Origin: Sphingobium sp. D43FB
GTDB lineage: Bacteria; Pseudomonadota; Alphaproteobacteria; Sphingomonadales; Sphingomonadaceae
Assembly: GCF_002312805.1 (NCBI RefSeq)
Contig: NZ_NMUA01000023.1
Location: 1 to 64,000 of the forward strand
Direction: 5' to 3'
DNA: 64,000 bases
Below, piece after piece: positions 7,622 to 18,100 of the stretch (positions are counted from its first letter, which is position 1; each line of letters begins with the position of its first letter). The translations under genes and the position numbers were made by a program. The notes under the pieces are model-generated. The model ran no database searches, was not told the origin of the DNA, and worked only from the letters and a program-made list of their open reading frames with translations.

Positions 7622-8793
7622 TAATGAAAACCCGTTACATGGCGGCCTTGCCGCTGACACTCGCCGCACTCCTTATGGCCGGATGCTCCGGCGGCGAGCA
7701 AGCAGCCGACAACTCACAGAACGGCGCTACGGCCGAAAATGGTGCCGCGCCTGAAAAGGGCGGCCACGCCGAAGAAGAAGGCGGGATCGACCTTAGCGCG
7801 GATCAGATTCGCAAAGCCGGGATCGAGCTTGTGCGCGTGATCCGGAGCGGCGGCGGCTCGCTAACTCTCCCCGCGACGATCGAAGGCGATCCGCAAGGGA
7901 TGCAGGTCGTTTCCGCCGCGATTGGCGGCCGTGTGGTGTCGCTCACCCGCAACCTCGGCCAGTCGGTCGGGCGCGGACAGACGCTCGCCATCATAGAAAG
8001 CCGTGAGGCCGCATCGCTCAACGCTGAAATCGAGGCAGCGCGCGCGAGGCTGGCTCTGGCCGAAACCAACCTTCGGCGCGAGCAACGCCTGTTCAACGAG
8101 CGCGTCTCGGCCGAACAGGATCTGATTGCGGCCCGCACGGCGGCGACCGAAGCGCGCATCGCGTTGCGCCTCGCGCAGCAGCAAGTGTCGGCCGCCGGCG
8201 GTAGCGGCGGGGCGCTCAATCGCATCGCGATCAGCGCCCCCCTGTCGGGCCAGGTCGTCGCGCGCAGCGTGACGCTCGGCCAGACGGTCGCGGCCGACGC
8301 GGAACTGTTCCGCGTCGCCAACCTCGGACGGGTCGCGGTCACATTCGCGCTGTCGCCGGCTGATGCCGGCAAGGTGCGGCCCGGTTCTCAAATCGAGATC
8401 GTTTCGGGCGATCGGCGATCGGTGGCGCGGGTCGATTTCGTCTCCCCGATCCTCGACGAAACCACGCGGCTCGCCAGCGTGATCGCGGTCATCGACAACC
8501 GTTCGGGCCAATGGCGCGTCGGCGAGCCGGTTACGGCCTCGATCCAGCTTGCGGGCGGCGGCCCGGCGTCGCTGCTTGTGCCGCAAAGCGCGGTGCAGAC
8601 GGTCGAAGGCCGGTCCACAGTGTTCGTGCGCACCGATCATGGCTTCAAGGCGACCCCTGTCACGCTCGGAAGCCCGAGCGGCGACAATGTGGTCGTGACC
8701 TCGGGACTCAAGGGCGACGAACAGCTCGCCGGCCCCAACAGCTTCACCCTCAAGGCTGAGCTAGGCAAAGGCGAAGCGGAGCATGGGCACTGA
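7618..8793 (+). CDS. czcB: RND efflux periplasmic adaptor (membrane fusion protein), CzcB type
   Basis: This 391-aa lipoprotein has the lipobox LLMAGCSG with acylated Cys about residue 23. It continues with a low-complexity acidic stretch containing HAEEEG, a barrel-sandwich hybrid (GGRVVSLTRNLGQSVGRGQTLAIIESREA), a coiled-coil hairpin (about residues 140-190) and beta-barrel domains. It links the inner-membrane pump to the outer-membrane channel. The start overlaps the czcC stop in an ATGA; a second Met two codons later (MKTRY) is an alternative. It lacks the long His-rich N-terminus of some CzcB proteins, though several acidic and His residues occur there. Confidence 0.9.
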   Translation: MIMKTRYMAALPLTLAALLMAGCSGGEQAADNSQNGATAENGAAPEKGGHAEEEGGIDLSADQIRKAGIELVRVIRSGGGSLTLPATIEGDPQGMQVVSAAIGGRVVSLTRNLGQSVGRGQTLAIIESREAASLNAEIEAARARLALAETNLRREQRLFNERVSAEQDLIAARTAATEARIALRLAQQQVSAAGGSGGALNRIAISAPLSGQVVARSVTLGQTVAADAELFRVANLGRVAVTFALSPADAGKVRPGSQIEIVSGDRRSVARVDFVSPILDETTRLASVIAVIDNRSGQWRVGEPVTASIQLAGGGPASLLVPQSAVQTVEGRSTVFVRTDHGFKATPVTLGSPSGDNVVVTSGLKGDEQLAGPNSFTLKAELGKGEAEHGH

Positions 8794-8795
8794 TC

Positions 8796-11700
8796 ATGAT
8801 TGACCGCATCGTCACATTTTCCGTCGAGCGTCGCTGGTTTATCCTGCTCATGACGCTCATCGCCACTGTCATCGGAGGCTGGGCGCTTTCTCGCCTGCCG
8901 ATCGACGCCGTTCCCGACATCACCAACAATCAGGTGCAGGTAAACATCAGCGCGCCGGCTCTTTCACCCGAGCTGGTCGAAAAACAAATTGCCTTCCCGA
9001 TCGAAACCGCGATCGCCGGGGTTCCCGGCCTTGAATACACCCGCTCCCTAAGCCGCAACGGGTTCGCTCAAGTCACGGCCGTCTTCACGGATTCGACCGA
9101 CATTTACTTCGCGCGCCAGCAGGTCGCGGAACGGCTGCGCGTTGCAGAAGAAAGCCTCCCCGATGGAGTAGTCCCCACCATGGGGCCGATCGCGACGGGT
9201 CTTGGCGAGGTCTATATGTGGACCGTCCATTTCCAGCATCGCAAGGAGGACAAACATAAGCCGGGTGAACCCGGCATACAGCCCGATGGCAGCTACATCA
9301 CGCCAGAAGGCGACCGGCTCGTTGGCGAAGCCGATCAGGCGACCTATCTGCGCACCACGCAAGACTGGATCGTCGCACCGCTGCTCAAGAATACGCCGGG
9401 CCTTGCCGGCGTCGATACCATCGGCGGCTATGTGAAGCAGTTTCAGGTGATCCCCGATCTCCAGCGGCTCGCCGCCTTGGGGATGAACCTGACCGATCTC
9501 GCCCGCGCGCTTGAGGAAAATAACGTCGGTGTCGGCGCCGGCGTCGTCGATCGTGGCGGCGAAGGCCTCGCCGTCCGCTCCGACGCGCGCATCCGCAATG
9601 TCGGTGAGCTGGCCGGCACCATCATCGCAGCCCGCGAAGGCACGCCGATCCGGCTCGATCAGGTGGCGCAAGTGCGCCTCGGCCAAGCGATCCGCTTCGG
9701 CTCAGCGTCCGAGAACGGCAAGGAGGTCGTGGTCGGAACCGCCGTCATGCGCATTGGCGAGAACAGCCGCACCGTCGCCTCGGCAGTCTCGGAGCGACTT
9801 GACGAAATCAACGCCTCACTGCCGACCGATGTCGCCATACAGCCGGTGCTCGACCGCACCGCGCTCGTCAATTCGACGATCAAGACGGTGGCGAAGAACC
9901 TCACCGAAGGCGCGCTGCTCGTCATCGTCGTGCTTTTCGTGCTGCTCGGTAATTTCCGGGCCGCGCTGATCGCGGCGTTGGTGATCCCGATCACCATGGC
10001 CATGACCAGCTTCGGTATGCTCAAGGGCGGCGTCTCGGCCAATCTGATGAGCCTCGGCGCGTTGGACTTCGGTCTGATCGTCGATGGCGCGGTCATCATC
10101 GTCGAAAACGCGCTACGGCGGATCGCCGAAAGACAACATCACTATGGTCGCACGCTCGCGCTTGAGGAACGCCTGTCGGTCGTTACTCAGGCCGCGCGCG
10201 AGATGATCCGCCCGTCCGTGTTCGGGCAGGCGATCATCATCCTCGTCTATGTGCCGCTCCTCATGCTCACCGGCGTCGAGGGCAAGACCTTCACGCCGAT
10301 GGCGCTGACGGTCATCATCGCGCTCGTCTGCGCCTTCGTCCTCTCACTGACCTTCGTGCCGGCCATGCTCGCCATCTGGCTATCGAAGCCGGTCGAGGAG
10401 AAGGAAGGCCGGATCATGTCCTGGCTCAAGCGCAAGTATGAGCCGGGCCTTGACCGCGCGATGAAGCGGCCGACGCTCACCATAGGCGTCGGTGCTGGCG
10501 CGTTCCTCGCCGCCATCCTGACCTTCTCGTTCCTGGGACAGGAGTTTCTGCCCCAACTCGACGAAGGCGATCTAACCGCGCAGGTTCTGCGCGTGCCGGG
10601 AACCTCGGTCGATCAGAGCCAGGCAATGCAATCGCGGATAGAGCGTGAGGTTGGGAAGCTGCCCGAAGTCCGATTTGTCTTCTCCAAGACCGGCACGGCG
10701 GAGCTTGCTTCCGACCCCATGCCGCCAAACATCTCCGACACTTTCATCATCATGAAGCCCAGGGACGAATGGCCCGACAAGAGCCTGCCCAAGGCCGAAC
10801 TGGTGGCGAAAGTCGAAAAGGTGCTGGAAGGCATGCCCGGTGGCGCTTTCGAAATCACCCAACCAATCCAGATGCGCTTCAACGAGCTGATCGCGGGGGT
10901 ACGCGGCGACATCGCGGTGAAGGTGTTCGGCGACGACACCAACGCGATGAACGCTACCGCCAATCAGATCGCGGCCGTCCTTCGCAAGACGGAAGGGGCC
11001 GCAGACGTTCGGGTGGAGCAAACCGAAGGCCTGCCGATGCTCGACATTCAGCCGCGTCGCGACATCATGTCGAGGCTCGGCATCACCGCGCAAACCGTGC
11101 AGGACACCATCTCGGCCGCGATCGGCGGGCGGGACGCCGGCATGATCTTCGAGGGCGATCGGCGCTTTGCCATCACCATCCGCCTGTCGGATGCGGCGCG
11201 CGCCAATCTGCAAACCCTCGGCCAGATGCCGGTGCCGCTACCGAACGGCGGGTTTGTGCCCTTGCAAAGCGTCGCCGACATCGGCGTCACCGATGGTCCC
11301 AACCAGATCAGCCGCGAAAACGGCAAGCGGCGTGTCGTCGTGCAGGCGAACGTGCGCGGCCGCGACGTGGCGAGCGTGGTTGCGGACGCGCAGGCTGCTA
11401 TCGCAAGCGAGGTGCGCCTGCCCGCCGGGCAATATCTCGATTGGGGCGGCCAGTTCGAGAACCTGCAATCTGCGACCGAGCGGCTGATGCTGGTTGTGCC
11501 GGGCTGCTTCGTGCTGATCCTGCTGTTGCTCTACTGGGCGCTTGGAAGCGTGCGGGACGCCGCGATCGTGTTCACCGGCGTACCGTTGGCGCTGGTGGGG
11601 GGCGTGCTCGCGCTGTTCCTGCGCGGCATGCCCTTCTCGATCTCGGCGGCGGTCGGGTTCATCGCCCTGTCCGGTATCGCGGTCCTGAACGGTCTCGTCA

Positions 11701-12032
11701 TGGTAACGTCGATCCAGGAACTGATGGCCCGAGGTATGGACCGGGCCAAAGCAGCCCATGAAGGCGCGATGATGCGGTTACGCCCCGTGGTCATGACGGC
11801 GCTGGTTGCGTCATTCGGCTTCGTGCCCATGGCGATCGCATCGGGGGCGGGCGCAGAAGTGCAAAAGCCGCTGGCAACCGTTGTTATCGGTGGCCTCATC
11901 TCGGCGACCCTGCTGACGCTGTTCGTGCTGCCGACGCTCTACGCCCGCTATGGGCGTAGGGAGACGGAAATCCCAGCGCCGGACAAGCGGCCAGACGCGC
12001 CGACGCCCGATCTTGCTGAGGCTCCACTGTGA
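8796..12032 (+). CDS. czcA: Heavy-metal efflux RND permease, CzcA/CusA family
   Basis: The 1078-aa inner-membrane pump is driven by protons. It starts MIDRIVTFSVERRWFILLMT and shows the HME-RND signature GALDFGLIVDGAVIIVENAL in helix 4 (about residues 420-440), whose acidic residues are needed for proton coupling. Two large periplasmic loops and a C-terminal helix set (GVPLALVGGVLALFL) make the normal twelve-helix layout. An insertion rich in His and Lys (FQHRKEDKHKPGEP) lies near residue 155. The intact DFGxxVD motif suggests divalent metals (Co, Zn, Cd, perhaps Ni) rather than Cu/Ag. The gene starts two bases after the czcB stop. Confidence 0.93.
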   Translation: MIDRIVTFSVERRWFILLMTLIATVIGGWALSRLPIDAVPDITNNQVQVNISAPALSPELVEKQIAFPIETAIAGVPGLEYTRSLSRNGFAQVTAVFTDSTDIYFARQQVAERLRVAEESLPDGVVPTMGPIATGLGEVYMWTVHFQHRKEDKHKPGEPGIQPDGSYITPEGDRLVGEADQATYLRTTQDWIVAPLLKNTPGLAGVDTIGGYVKQFQVIPDLQRLAALGMNLTDLARALEENNVGVGAGVVDRGGEGLAVRSDARIRNVGELAGTIIAAREGTPIRLDQVAQVRLGQAIRFGSASENGKEVVVGTAVMRIGENSRTVASAVSERLDEINASLPTDVAIQPVLDRTALVNSTIKTVAKNLTEGALLVIVVLFVLLGNFRAALIAALVIPITMAMTSFGMLKGGVSANLMSLGALDFGLIVDGAVIIVENALRRIAERQHHYGRTLALEERLSVVTQAAREMIRPSVFGQAIIILVYVPLLMLTGVEGKTFTPMALTVIIALVCAFVLSLTFVPAMLAIWLSKPVEEKEGRIMSWLKRKYEPGLDRAMKRPTLTIGVGAGAFLAAILTFSFLGQEFLPQLDEGDLTAQVLRVPGTSVDQSQAMQSRIEREVGKLPEVRFVFSKTGTAELASDPMPPNISDTFIIMKPRDEWPDKSLPKAELVAKVEKVLEGMPGGAFEITQPIQMRFNELIAGVRGDIAVKVFGDDTNAMNATANQIAAVLRKTEGAADVRVEQTEGLPMLDIQPRRDIMSRLGITAQTVQDTISAAIGGRDAGMIFEGDRRFAITIRLSDAARANLQTLGQMPVPLPNGGFVPLQSVADIGVTDGPNQISRENGKRRVVVQANVRGRDVASVVADAQAAIASEVRLPAGQYLDWGGQFENLQSATERLMLVVPGCFVLILLLLYWALGSVRDAAIVFTGVPLALVGGVLALFLRGMPFSISAAVGFIALSGIAVLNGLVMVTSIQELMARGMDRAKAAHEGAMMRLRPVVMTALVASFGFVPMAIASGAGAEVQKPLATVVIGGLISATLLTLFVLPTLYARYGRRETEIPAPDKRPDAPTPDLAEAPL

Positions 12033-12048
12033 ACATCAGCGATCGCCT

Positions 12049-12067
12049 CATCCCCGCAGTGGGGATG
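12049..12067. terminator. Hairpin between the RND operon and the P-type ATPase
   Basis: CATCCCC-gcagt-GGGGATG forms a 7-bp GC-rich stem 17 bases after the czcA stop. No T-run follows, so it may be a partial terminator, an attenuator or an mRNA-stabilising structure between the pump and the ATPase gene. Confidence 0.4.
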
Positions 12068-12135
12068 CACTGTGTTCAGCGGCGGGCGGCTTTGCCGTTC
12101 GCCGCACCGGACACCAGCGAAAGGTCAATCCAGCC

Positions 12136-14712
12136 ATGATCGAAAAACTCCGTCTCGATATTCCTGTCCTCCTCCCCGAGGTTACGGACGCGGCCGACGC
12201 GTGTGTCACAAGGCTCGTCGGCTCGCTGGAAGGCCGTGCCGGCGTCGAACAAGCCCATGTGGTGGCGGCGGCCGCCGTCGCGCCCGCAACACTCTGTGTT
12301 CACTTCGATCCCGAAGTAGTGACGCTCTCGCGCATCCGCGAGCTGGCGCACGCTGCGGGCGCTGAAATCGCCGATCGCTTCGGGCACGCAATCTGGCAGG
12401 TGGACGGGATTACGCATCAGCGCCGCGCCCGCACGCTGGGCGCTCGGCTGCGCGCGCTTCCCGGCGTGCTTGAAGCGGAGGCCAATGTGTCGGGCTTGGT
12501 GCGGGTCGAGTTCGATCGATCCGCCACGTCGCAAGAGGCGATCCTGAAGGCGTTGCGCGGCGCTGGCGCGAGGCCGATCGACGACAAGGCCGCCAGGCTC
12601 GCGTCGGCCGCGCCAGAGCATGACCATGCGAAGGATCATGACCATGCCCCCGGCGAGAAGCATGAACACGATCACGCCCATGGCGGCCTGCTCGGGCCAA
12701 ATACAGAGCTGATCTTCGCGCTCGCGTCCGGCGCGGCGCTTGGACTTGGCTTTGCGATCGAAAAGCTGGTCGTCGGTGCGGCCTCATGGCTGCCGCTCGC
12801 GCTCTACATCGCCGCCTATGTGTTCGGCGGCTTCTATACGCTGCGCGAGGCGATCGAGAATCTCCGCCTGAAGCGATTTGAGATCGACACGCTGATGCTG
12901 GTGGCGGCCGCCGGCGCGGCGGCGCTGGGCGCTTGGGCGGAAGGCGCGTTGCTGCTGTTCCTGTTCAGCCTCGGCCATTCGCTCGAACATTATGCCATGG
13001 GAAGGGCCAAGCGGGCCATCGAGGCGCTCGCGAAGCTCGCCCCGCGTACAGCGATGGTGCGTCGGGGCGATGGCGGGACGAGCGAGGTTCCGGTCGAGAA
13101 CCTCAAGCTCGGCGATATCGTCATCGTGAAGCCCGATGAACGCGTCGCCGCCGACGGCTTCATCGTCAAGGGCATCACCGCGATCAACCAGGCCCCCGTC
13201 ACCGGCGAAAGCATGCCGGTCGACAAGCAGCCTGTGCAGGATGATGCAGCGGCCCGCCAGAATCCTGATGGCGTCGATGCCGCAAGCCGCGTGTTCGCTG
13301 GCACCATCAACGGCAGCGGGCTTGTCGAGATCGAAGTCACCCGCCTGTCCACGGAAAGCACGCTTGCCAAGGTGGTGAAGCTGGTCAGCGAGGCCGAGAC
13401 ACAGAAATCGCCGACACAGCGGTTCACGGACCGTTTCGAGCGCTTCTTCGTGCCAGCGGTGCTGGTGCTGGCCTTTCTGCTGCTGTTTGCTTGGGTGGTG
13501 GTGGACGAGCCTTTCCGTGACAGCTTCTACCGCGCCATGGCGGTGCTGGTCGCAGCGAGCCCCTGCGCGCTAGCGATTGCGACACCCAGTGCCGTCCTCT
13601 CCGGCGTAGCGCGCGCGGCGCGTGGCGGCGTCCTCATCAAGGGCGGCGCGCCACTAGAACTGCTCGGCTCACTCGACGCGATCGCGTTCGACAAGACCGG
13701 CACGCTGACCAAGGGTGAGCCGCGCATACAAGAAATCATCACCGCGCCAGGAGTGACCAAGGAAGACCTCATGGCGGTCGCCGTGGCCGTCGAATCTCTG
13801 AGCGATCATCCGCTCGCACAGGCCATCGCTCGCGACGGCCGCGAGCATATCGGGAAACAGCCGATCCCGCAGGCAGATAACCTCAAGAGCCTGACGGGTC
13901 GCGGCGTGTCGGCTATCGTCGGCGAGGATGAAGTTCTTATCGGCAAGGCCGAAATGTTCGGCACTGACGGCATCCCGCCGCTGTCGGCCGAGATGACGGC
14001 AGCAATCGAAAAGCTGCGCGAGGGCGGGCAGACGAGCATGATCGTGCGCCGCGACAACAAGGACTTGGGCGCGATCGGCCTGCTCGACACCCCGCGCGAG
14101 ACGGCGCGGGAGGCGCTTGATAAACTGCGCGCCATCGGCATCAAGCGGATGATTATGATCTCCGGCGACCACCAGCGCGCCGCCGAAGCGATCGCCAGGG
14201 AGGTCGGCATCGACGAGGCGTGGGGCGACCTAATGCCGGAGGACAAGGTTGACGCGATCAAGAAGCTTCGCGCCGAAACCAAGGTCGCCATGGTGGGCGA
14301 TGGCGTAAACGACGCGCCTGCAATGGCGACGGCGACAGTCGGCATCGCCATGGGCGCTGCCGGGTCTGACGTCGCGCTAGAGACGGCTGATGTAGCCTTG
14401 ATGGCAGATGATCTGTCTCATCTACCGTTTGCAGTAGGACTCAGCCGGAGCACGCGCTGGGTGATCCGCCAGAACGTTTTTGTGAGCCTTGGCGTGGTCG
14501 CCATCCTTGTCCCCGCGACCATCCTGGGGCTTGGCATTGGTCCGGCGGTCGCCATGCACGAGGGATCGACGTTGCTGGTCGTGTTCAATGCGCTCCGGCT
14601 GCTTGCCTATCGTGACGAGGCTCCGGGTGTCACCCGACAGAAGCACGAGCAAATGCCGAACGCGACGCACCAAAGTCCGACTACGGCGACAGGAGGCGGC
14701 CGATGGCGTTGA
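12136..14712 (+). CDS. P1B-4 type heavy-metal P-type ATPase (CzcP/CoaT-like)
   Basis: The 858-aa ATPase has the phosphorylated Asp519 in DKTGTLT, the hinge GDGVND, and an SPC motif (Ser475-Pro-Cys477) in the ion-binding helix in place of CPC. It also has HEGST (His808) in a late helix. SPC plus HEG(S/T) defines the P1B-4 group, which exports Co, Zn, Cd or Fe(II). Two N-terminal HMA-like folds lack CxxC, followed by a His/Asp-rich linker (HDHAKDHDHAPGEKHEHDHA, about residues 157-176) before the first helix. The chosen ATG follows the czcA stop by about 100 bases; an upstream extension would overlap czcA and is not needed. Confidence 0.88.
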   Translation: MIEKLRLDIPVLLPEVTDAADACVTRLVGSLEGRAGVEQAHVVAAAAVAPATLCVHFDPEVVTLSRIRELAHAAGAEIADRFGHAIWQVDGITHQRRARTLGARLRALPGVLEAEANVSGLVRVEFDRSATSQEAILKALRGAGARPIDDKAARLASAAPEHDHAKDHDHAPGEKHEHDHAHGGLLGPNTELIFALASGAALGLGFAIEKLVVGAASWLPLALYIAAYVFGGFYTLREAIENLRLKRFEIDTLMLVAAAGAAALGAWAEGALLLFLFSLGHSLEHYAMGRAKRAIEALAKLAPRTAMVRRGDGGTSEVPVENLKLGDIVIVKPDERVAADGFIVKGITAINQAPVTGESMPVDKQPVQDDAAARQNPDGVDAASRVFAGTINGSGLVEIEVTRLSTESTLAKVVKLVSEAETQKSPTQRFTDRFERFFVPAVLVLAFLLLFAWVVVDEPFRDSFYRAMAVLVAASPCALAIATPSAVLSGVARAARGGVLIKGGAPLELLGSLDAIAFDKTGTLTKGEPRIQEIITAPGVTKEDLMAVAVAVESLSDHPLAQAIARDGREHIGKQPIPQADNLKSLTGRGVSAIVGEDEVLIGKAEMFGTDGIPPLSAEMTAAIEKLREGGQTSMIVRRDNKDLGAIGLLDTPRETAREALDKLRAIGIKRMIMISGDHQRAAEAIAREVGIDEAWGDLMPEDKVDAIKKLRAETKVAMVGDGVNDAPAMATATVGIAMGAAGSDVALETADVALMADDLSHLPFAVGLSRSTRWVIRQNVFVSLGVVAILVPATILGLGIGPAVAMHEGSTLLVVFNALRLLAYRDEAPGVTRQKHEQMPNATHQSPTTATGGGRWR

Positions 14713-15151
14713 TCGGCGTCACTAGTATAGTAAGAGCGGCTTACGTATTCGTTATATATCCGGTGCGGACCTCGGATCGATTCGAACTTAGCCCCATCAT
14801 TCCAGTCACTATCGTAGTGCTACAGCGTAGACATAGTGCCCATCTTCATCGGGCGTGGCCCGCCAACGGCCTGTCCACGGGGTCCGCAGAGGACCGCTGG
14901 GATTGACTTTTCCCTCCTGATTACCGTCGTTTAGCTGACCGGTTCGGCCTCGGCCGTCCATGGCCTTCCGTCGAATCGGAAGTACGTTTTCGTGGCACGT
15001 GCGGTCGAAAATCGTGGTACTTTCCAGGAGACCGACAATGCATCACCGACGCCAAGGTCCGCGCCGCCAATAGGGCCAAGCAGCCAGCGCTACGAGCCCG
15101 GCAGGGAGTGATCACGCTTGACCACCGGCCGTGCGCGATAGACGTAACGAC
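14713..15151. other. Intergenic region before the giant ATPase gene
   Basis: No supported gene is present. The left part is AT-rich and includes a TACGTA hexamer at 14742-14747, too far from the next gene to assign. The right part should carry the promoter of the large gene. Confidence 0.4.
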
Positions 15152-18100
15152 ATGGCTGACGTGGAAGACACCCTCATAGAAGTAACTGGCGAGGCTATCG
15201 TCATTCCCACCCTGTCGGCCGCCGCCGACGCGATAGAAGCCCTGACGCTTTCACAACTGGAGCACGTGCTCGACGCCCACCGTCGCAAGCTCAAGATCTA
15301 CGAGAGCCTGAAAAGCCTCAACGACGTCATCGGAACCCAATATGGGGACCGCGTTCTTTTCGAGCTGCTCCAGAACGCGCATGACGCGCATGCCCCGGGA
15401 GATGACGGCGAGATCGCGATCCGCCTTGTCATCGACGCTCCGGGGCGCGGCGAACTCCTCGTCGCGAACAAGGGCCGCGCATTCACCGTCTCCAACCTAG
15501 ACGCGATCCGCAACATCGGAACGAGCGATAAGGAGATCGGGGAAGGCATCGGCAACAAGGGCCTTGGTTTTCGCAGCGTCGAGGCGCTGACCGATGATGT
15601 CCATGTCTTCTCCGCCAGTGAGGGCGCATCGTCCGCCGGGTTCGATGGCTACTGCTTCCGCTTCGCGACGGTCGACGAGATCGAAGCCCGGCTCATTGAC
15701 CTCGATGCATCGTCCGCGGTGGCGGCGAAGGTCGCGGCGAACGTACCGCGGTATCTCGTCCCGATCACCGTCCGCGAGCAATCTGCGGAGGTGCGCCGGC
15801 TTGCCGCGGAAGGCTATGCGACCGTCGTCGCCCTTCCGCTCGCTACGTCCGAGGCTGTCGAGCTTGCGCGCAAGCAGGTCGCCGGACTGCTCAATGCACC
15901 GGCCCCCGTCCTGCTTTTCCTCGATCGATTGTCGTCGCTCGACACGGCGGTAATCGCAGCCGGGCAACCGCCCGAACACAAGCGCCTGACGCGCCGGGTC
16001 GTGCCGATCGAGGCGACGCTTCCCCAAGGCCTCCGTATGGAACGGGTGACCCTCGATGGCACCAATGCCTTCCTCGTCGTCCGTCAGGTCCTGCCGAAGC
16101 CAGCGGTGCTCGATGCCGTCCGCAGCAGCATCACGGCAGCGCCGCCCTTGAAGCGCTGGCTTTCCTGGAAAGGCGACGCCGTCGTGTCGGTCGCGGTGCC
16201 GATCGACGCGCCGATGCTCGCTGCCCCGAGGTTGTTCAACTTCCTGCCGATGGACGATCGCGCCGTATCGCCGATGGCGGGACATATCGACGCGCCCTTC
16301 TTCGCCGATATCGACCGGCGTTCGATCAAGCCGGACCTGCCGCTCAACAAATACCTGCTCGAGGCCGCGGCGAGGACTGCCGTGCAGGCTGCCGTGGCGA
16401 TCGTCGACGGCGGGCTCGGGTTGCCAGAGAATGCTGTCATCGATCTTGCCGCGTGGTCCGGGCCCCATATGCCCAAGGTCATCGAGGCCTTCACGGCGCT
16501 CAAGCGGCCCCTGGCGAAAGCCGCAATCTGGCCGGTGGTCTCGGGTGGCCCCGCGCAGTGGGTCAGCTTCACCGAGCTTTACTCCTGGCCCGATGTCCGC
16601 ACGCACCAGCTGACGCCGGCTAAGCTCGCCACCGTCGCGCATGCCGCGATCGTCCCCGCCTCGATCGGTGACGGGCGCCTCGCGCGCATTCGCGTCCTTG
16701 CCGCCGCCGTCTCGATGCCGTTGTCGCCGACCGAGGACACGCTAGCCTATTGGGTCGCGACCATCGCCCAGCATCTCGCGGTGAAGGGCAGGCAATCGCC
16801 GCGCCGGTGGCGGGACTTCTATGACGACGTTGCCGCAGTCTACACAGCCGCGTCCCTTCGGCTTTCGTCACTCGAAGGCAAGAAGCTGTTCCCAGACAAT
16901 GACGACAAGCTGCTGGCCGCGACCGCGAAGGGCCTGGATGGCGCCCCGCCCGTGTTCCATCGCATCGGCAAGGAGAAGGGCAAGCGCAGCGAGGGGCCGC
17001 CGAGCCCGCCTTCCTCGCTCTCCCGCAAGTTCCGCTTCCTCGGCCATTCGGTCGAAATCTCCGAAGGCACGCTTCGCGCGTTCGAGAAGGCAGGATTGCT
17101 GCGGCGCTATGATCCGCTGGAGGCACTCAATGGCCTCAAGGGAGCCCTTGGCGGCTCCGCGACCGACATCCAGCGTCGCGAGGCACTGGTCTGGGCGTAT
17201 CGCGTCTGGCGGAACACCGGTGGCAAGGCGGTCGAGGACGGGCTCCGCGCGGCGGGGTTGTTCGTCCCTTGCCTCGCGGGCTGGTTCGCGGCTTCCGAAG
17301 CCTCCCTCTCGACATCTTGGAGCACGCTAGGTCGGACGCTCGAGCTATACCTGCACGAGGCGGCCCCCCACTCGGCCGATGCCAACGAGCAGAAGGGCAA
17401 CCTGGTCGTGAGTTTCGCCGACTGGCCACGCGCCGGATCGGACGACCGGCGGGAGGATTGGCTCCGCTTCCTTGGCGTGCTCGGCGTTCGCGATGGCTTG
17501 CTGCCGATCGCCGGCGTCACGCGTCGCACCGGCACGCCGTCGAACCATTGGAATAGCTTCCTGTTTTCTGGCCAGCCGAAGCTGGGGCTCGATGCCCATT
17601 GGACCGCACACGCGCGGCAGGAGTCCTTCTCCTATCCGCAGACCGAATACCATTTGCGAGGTGAGGTGTGGCGCCTGCCAGGGCAGCTGGAACACGCATC
17701 GCTGCCCGTTCCCGCACGCGAGGCTTTTTCCGATCTAGTGGTCGCCTATCTTCGGGAGCATGGCGAAGCCCATCTCACCTTCAGCATCGACCATTGGCGT
17801 GGCAACCAGAGGATAGAACTGCCGACGCCGCTCCAAGTCTTTCTTCGCGAGGGCCAATGGCCCGCGAGTCTTCGCCGCGACGAGATCGTCTTCGAATCGC
17901 CTCGCCAGAGCTGGTCAACCACGGTCGTACGCCAGATTCCGCCGAGGTTCGTCCCGCGCTTCTCGGCGGAGCCTGGCAGCCGCGCCGCTCTTCCAGCGCT
18001 GCTGTTCGATGCCCGGGTCGGGCTGCGTGACTGGGCAACGCCCGAGTCCGCTCCCGCGCGTCTCGCTTCGCTGGCGACCGCGTTATCCGACCTGTCGGCA

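Noticed and set aside
11950-12135. 62-codon upstream extension of the P1B-4 ATPase into czcA
   Set aside because: The added residues overlap czcA's conserved end and are Arg/Ser-rich. A proper start and domain onset occur at 12136.
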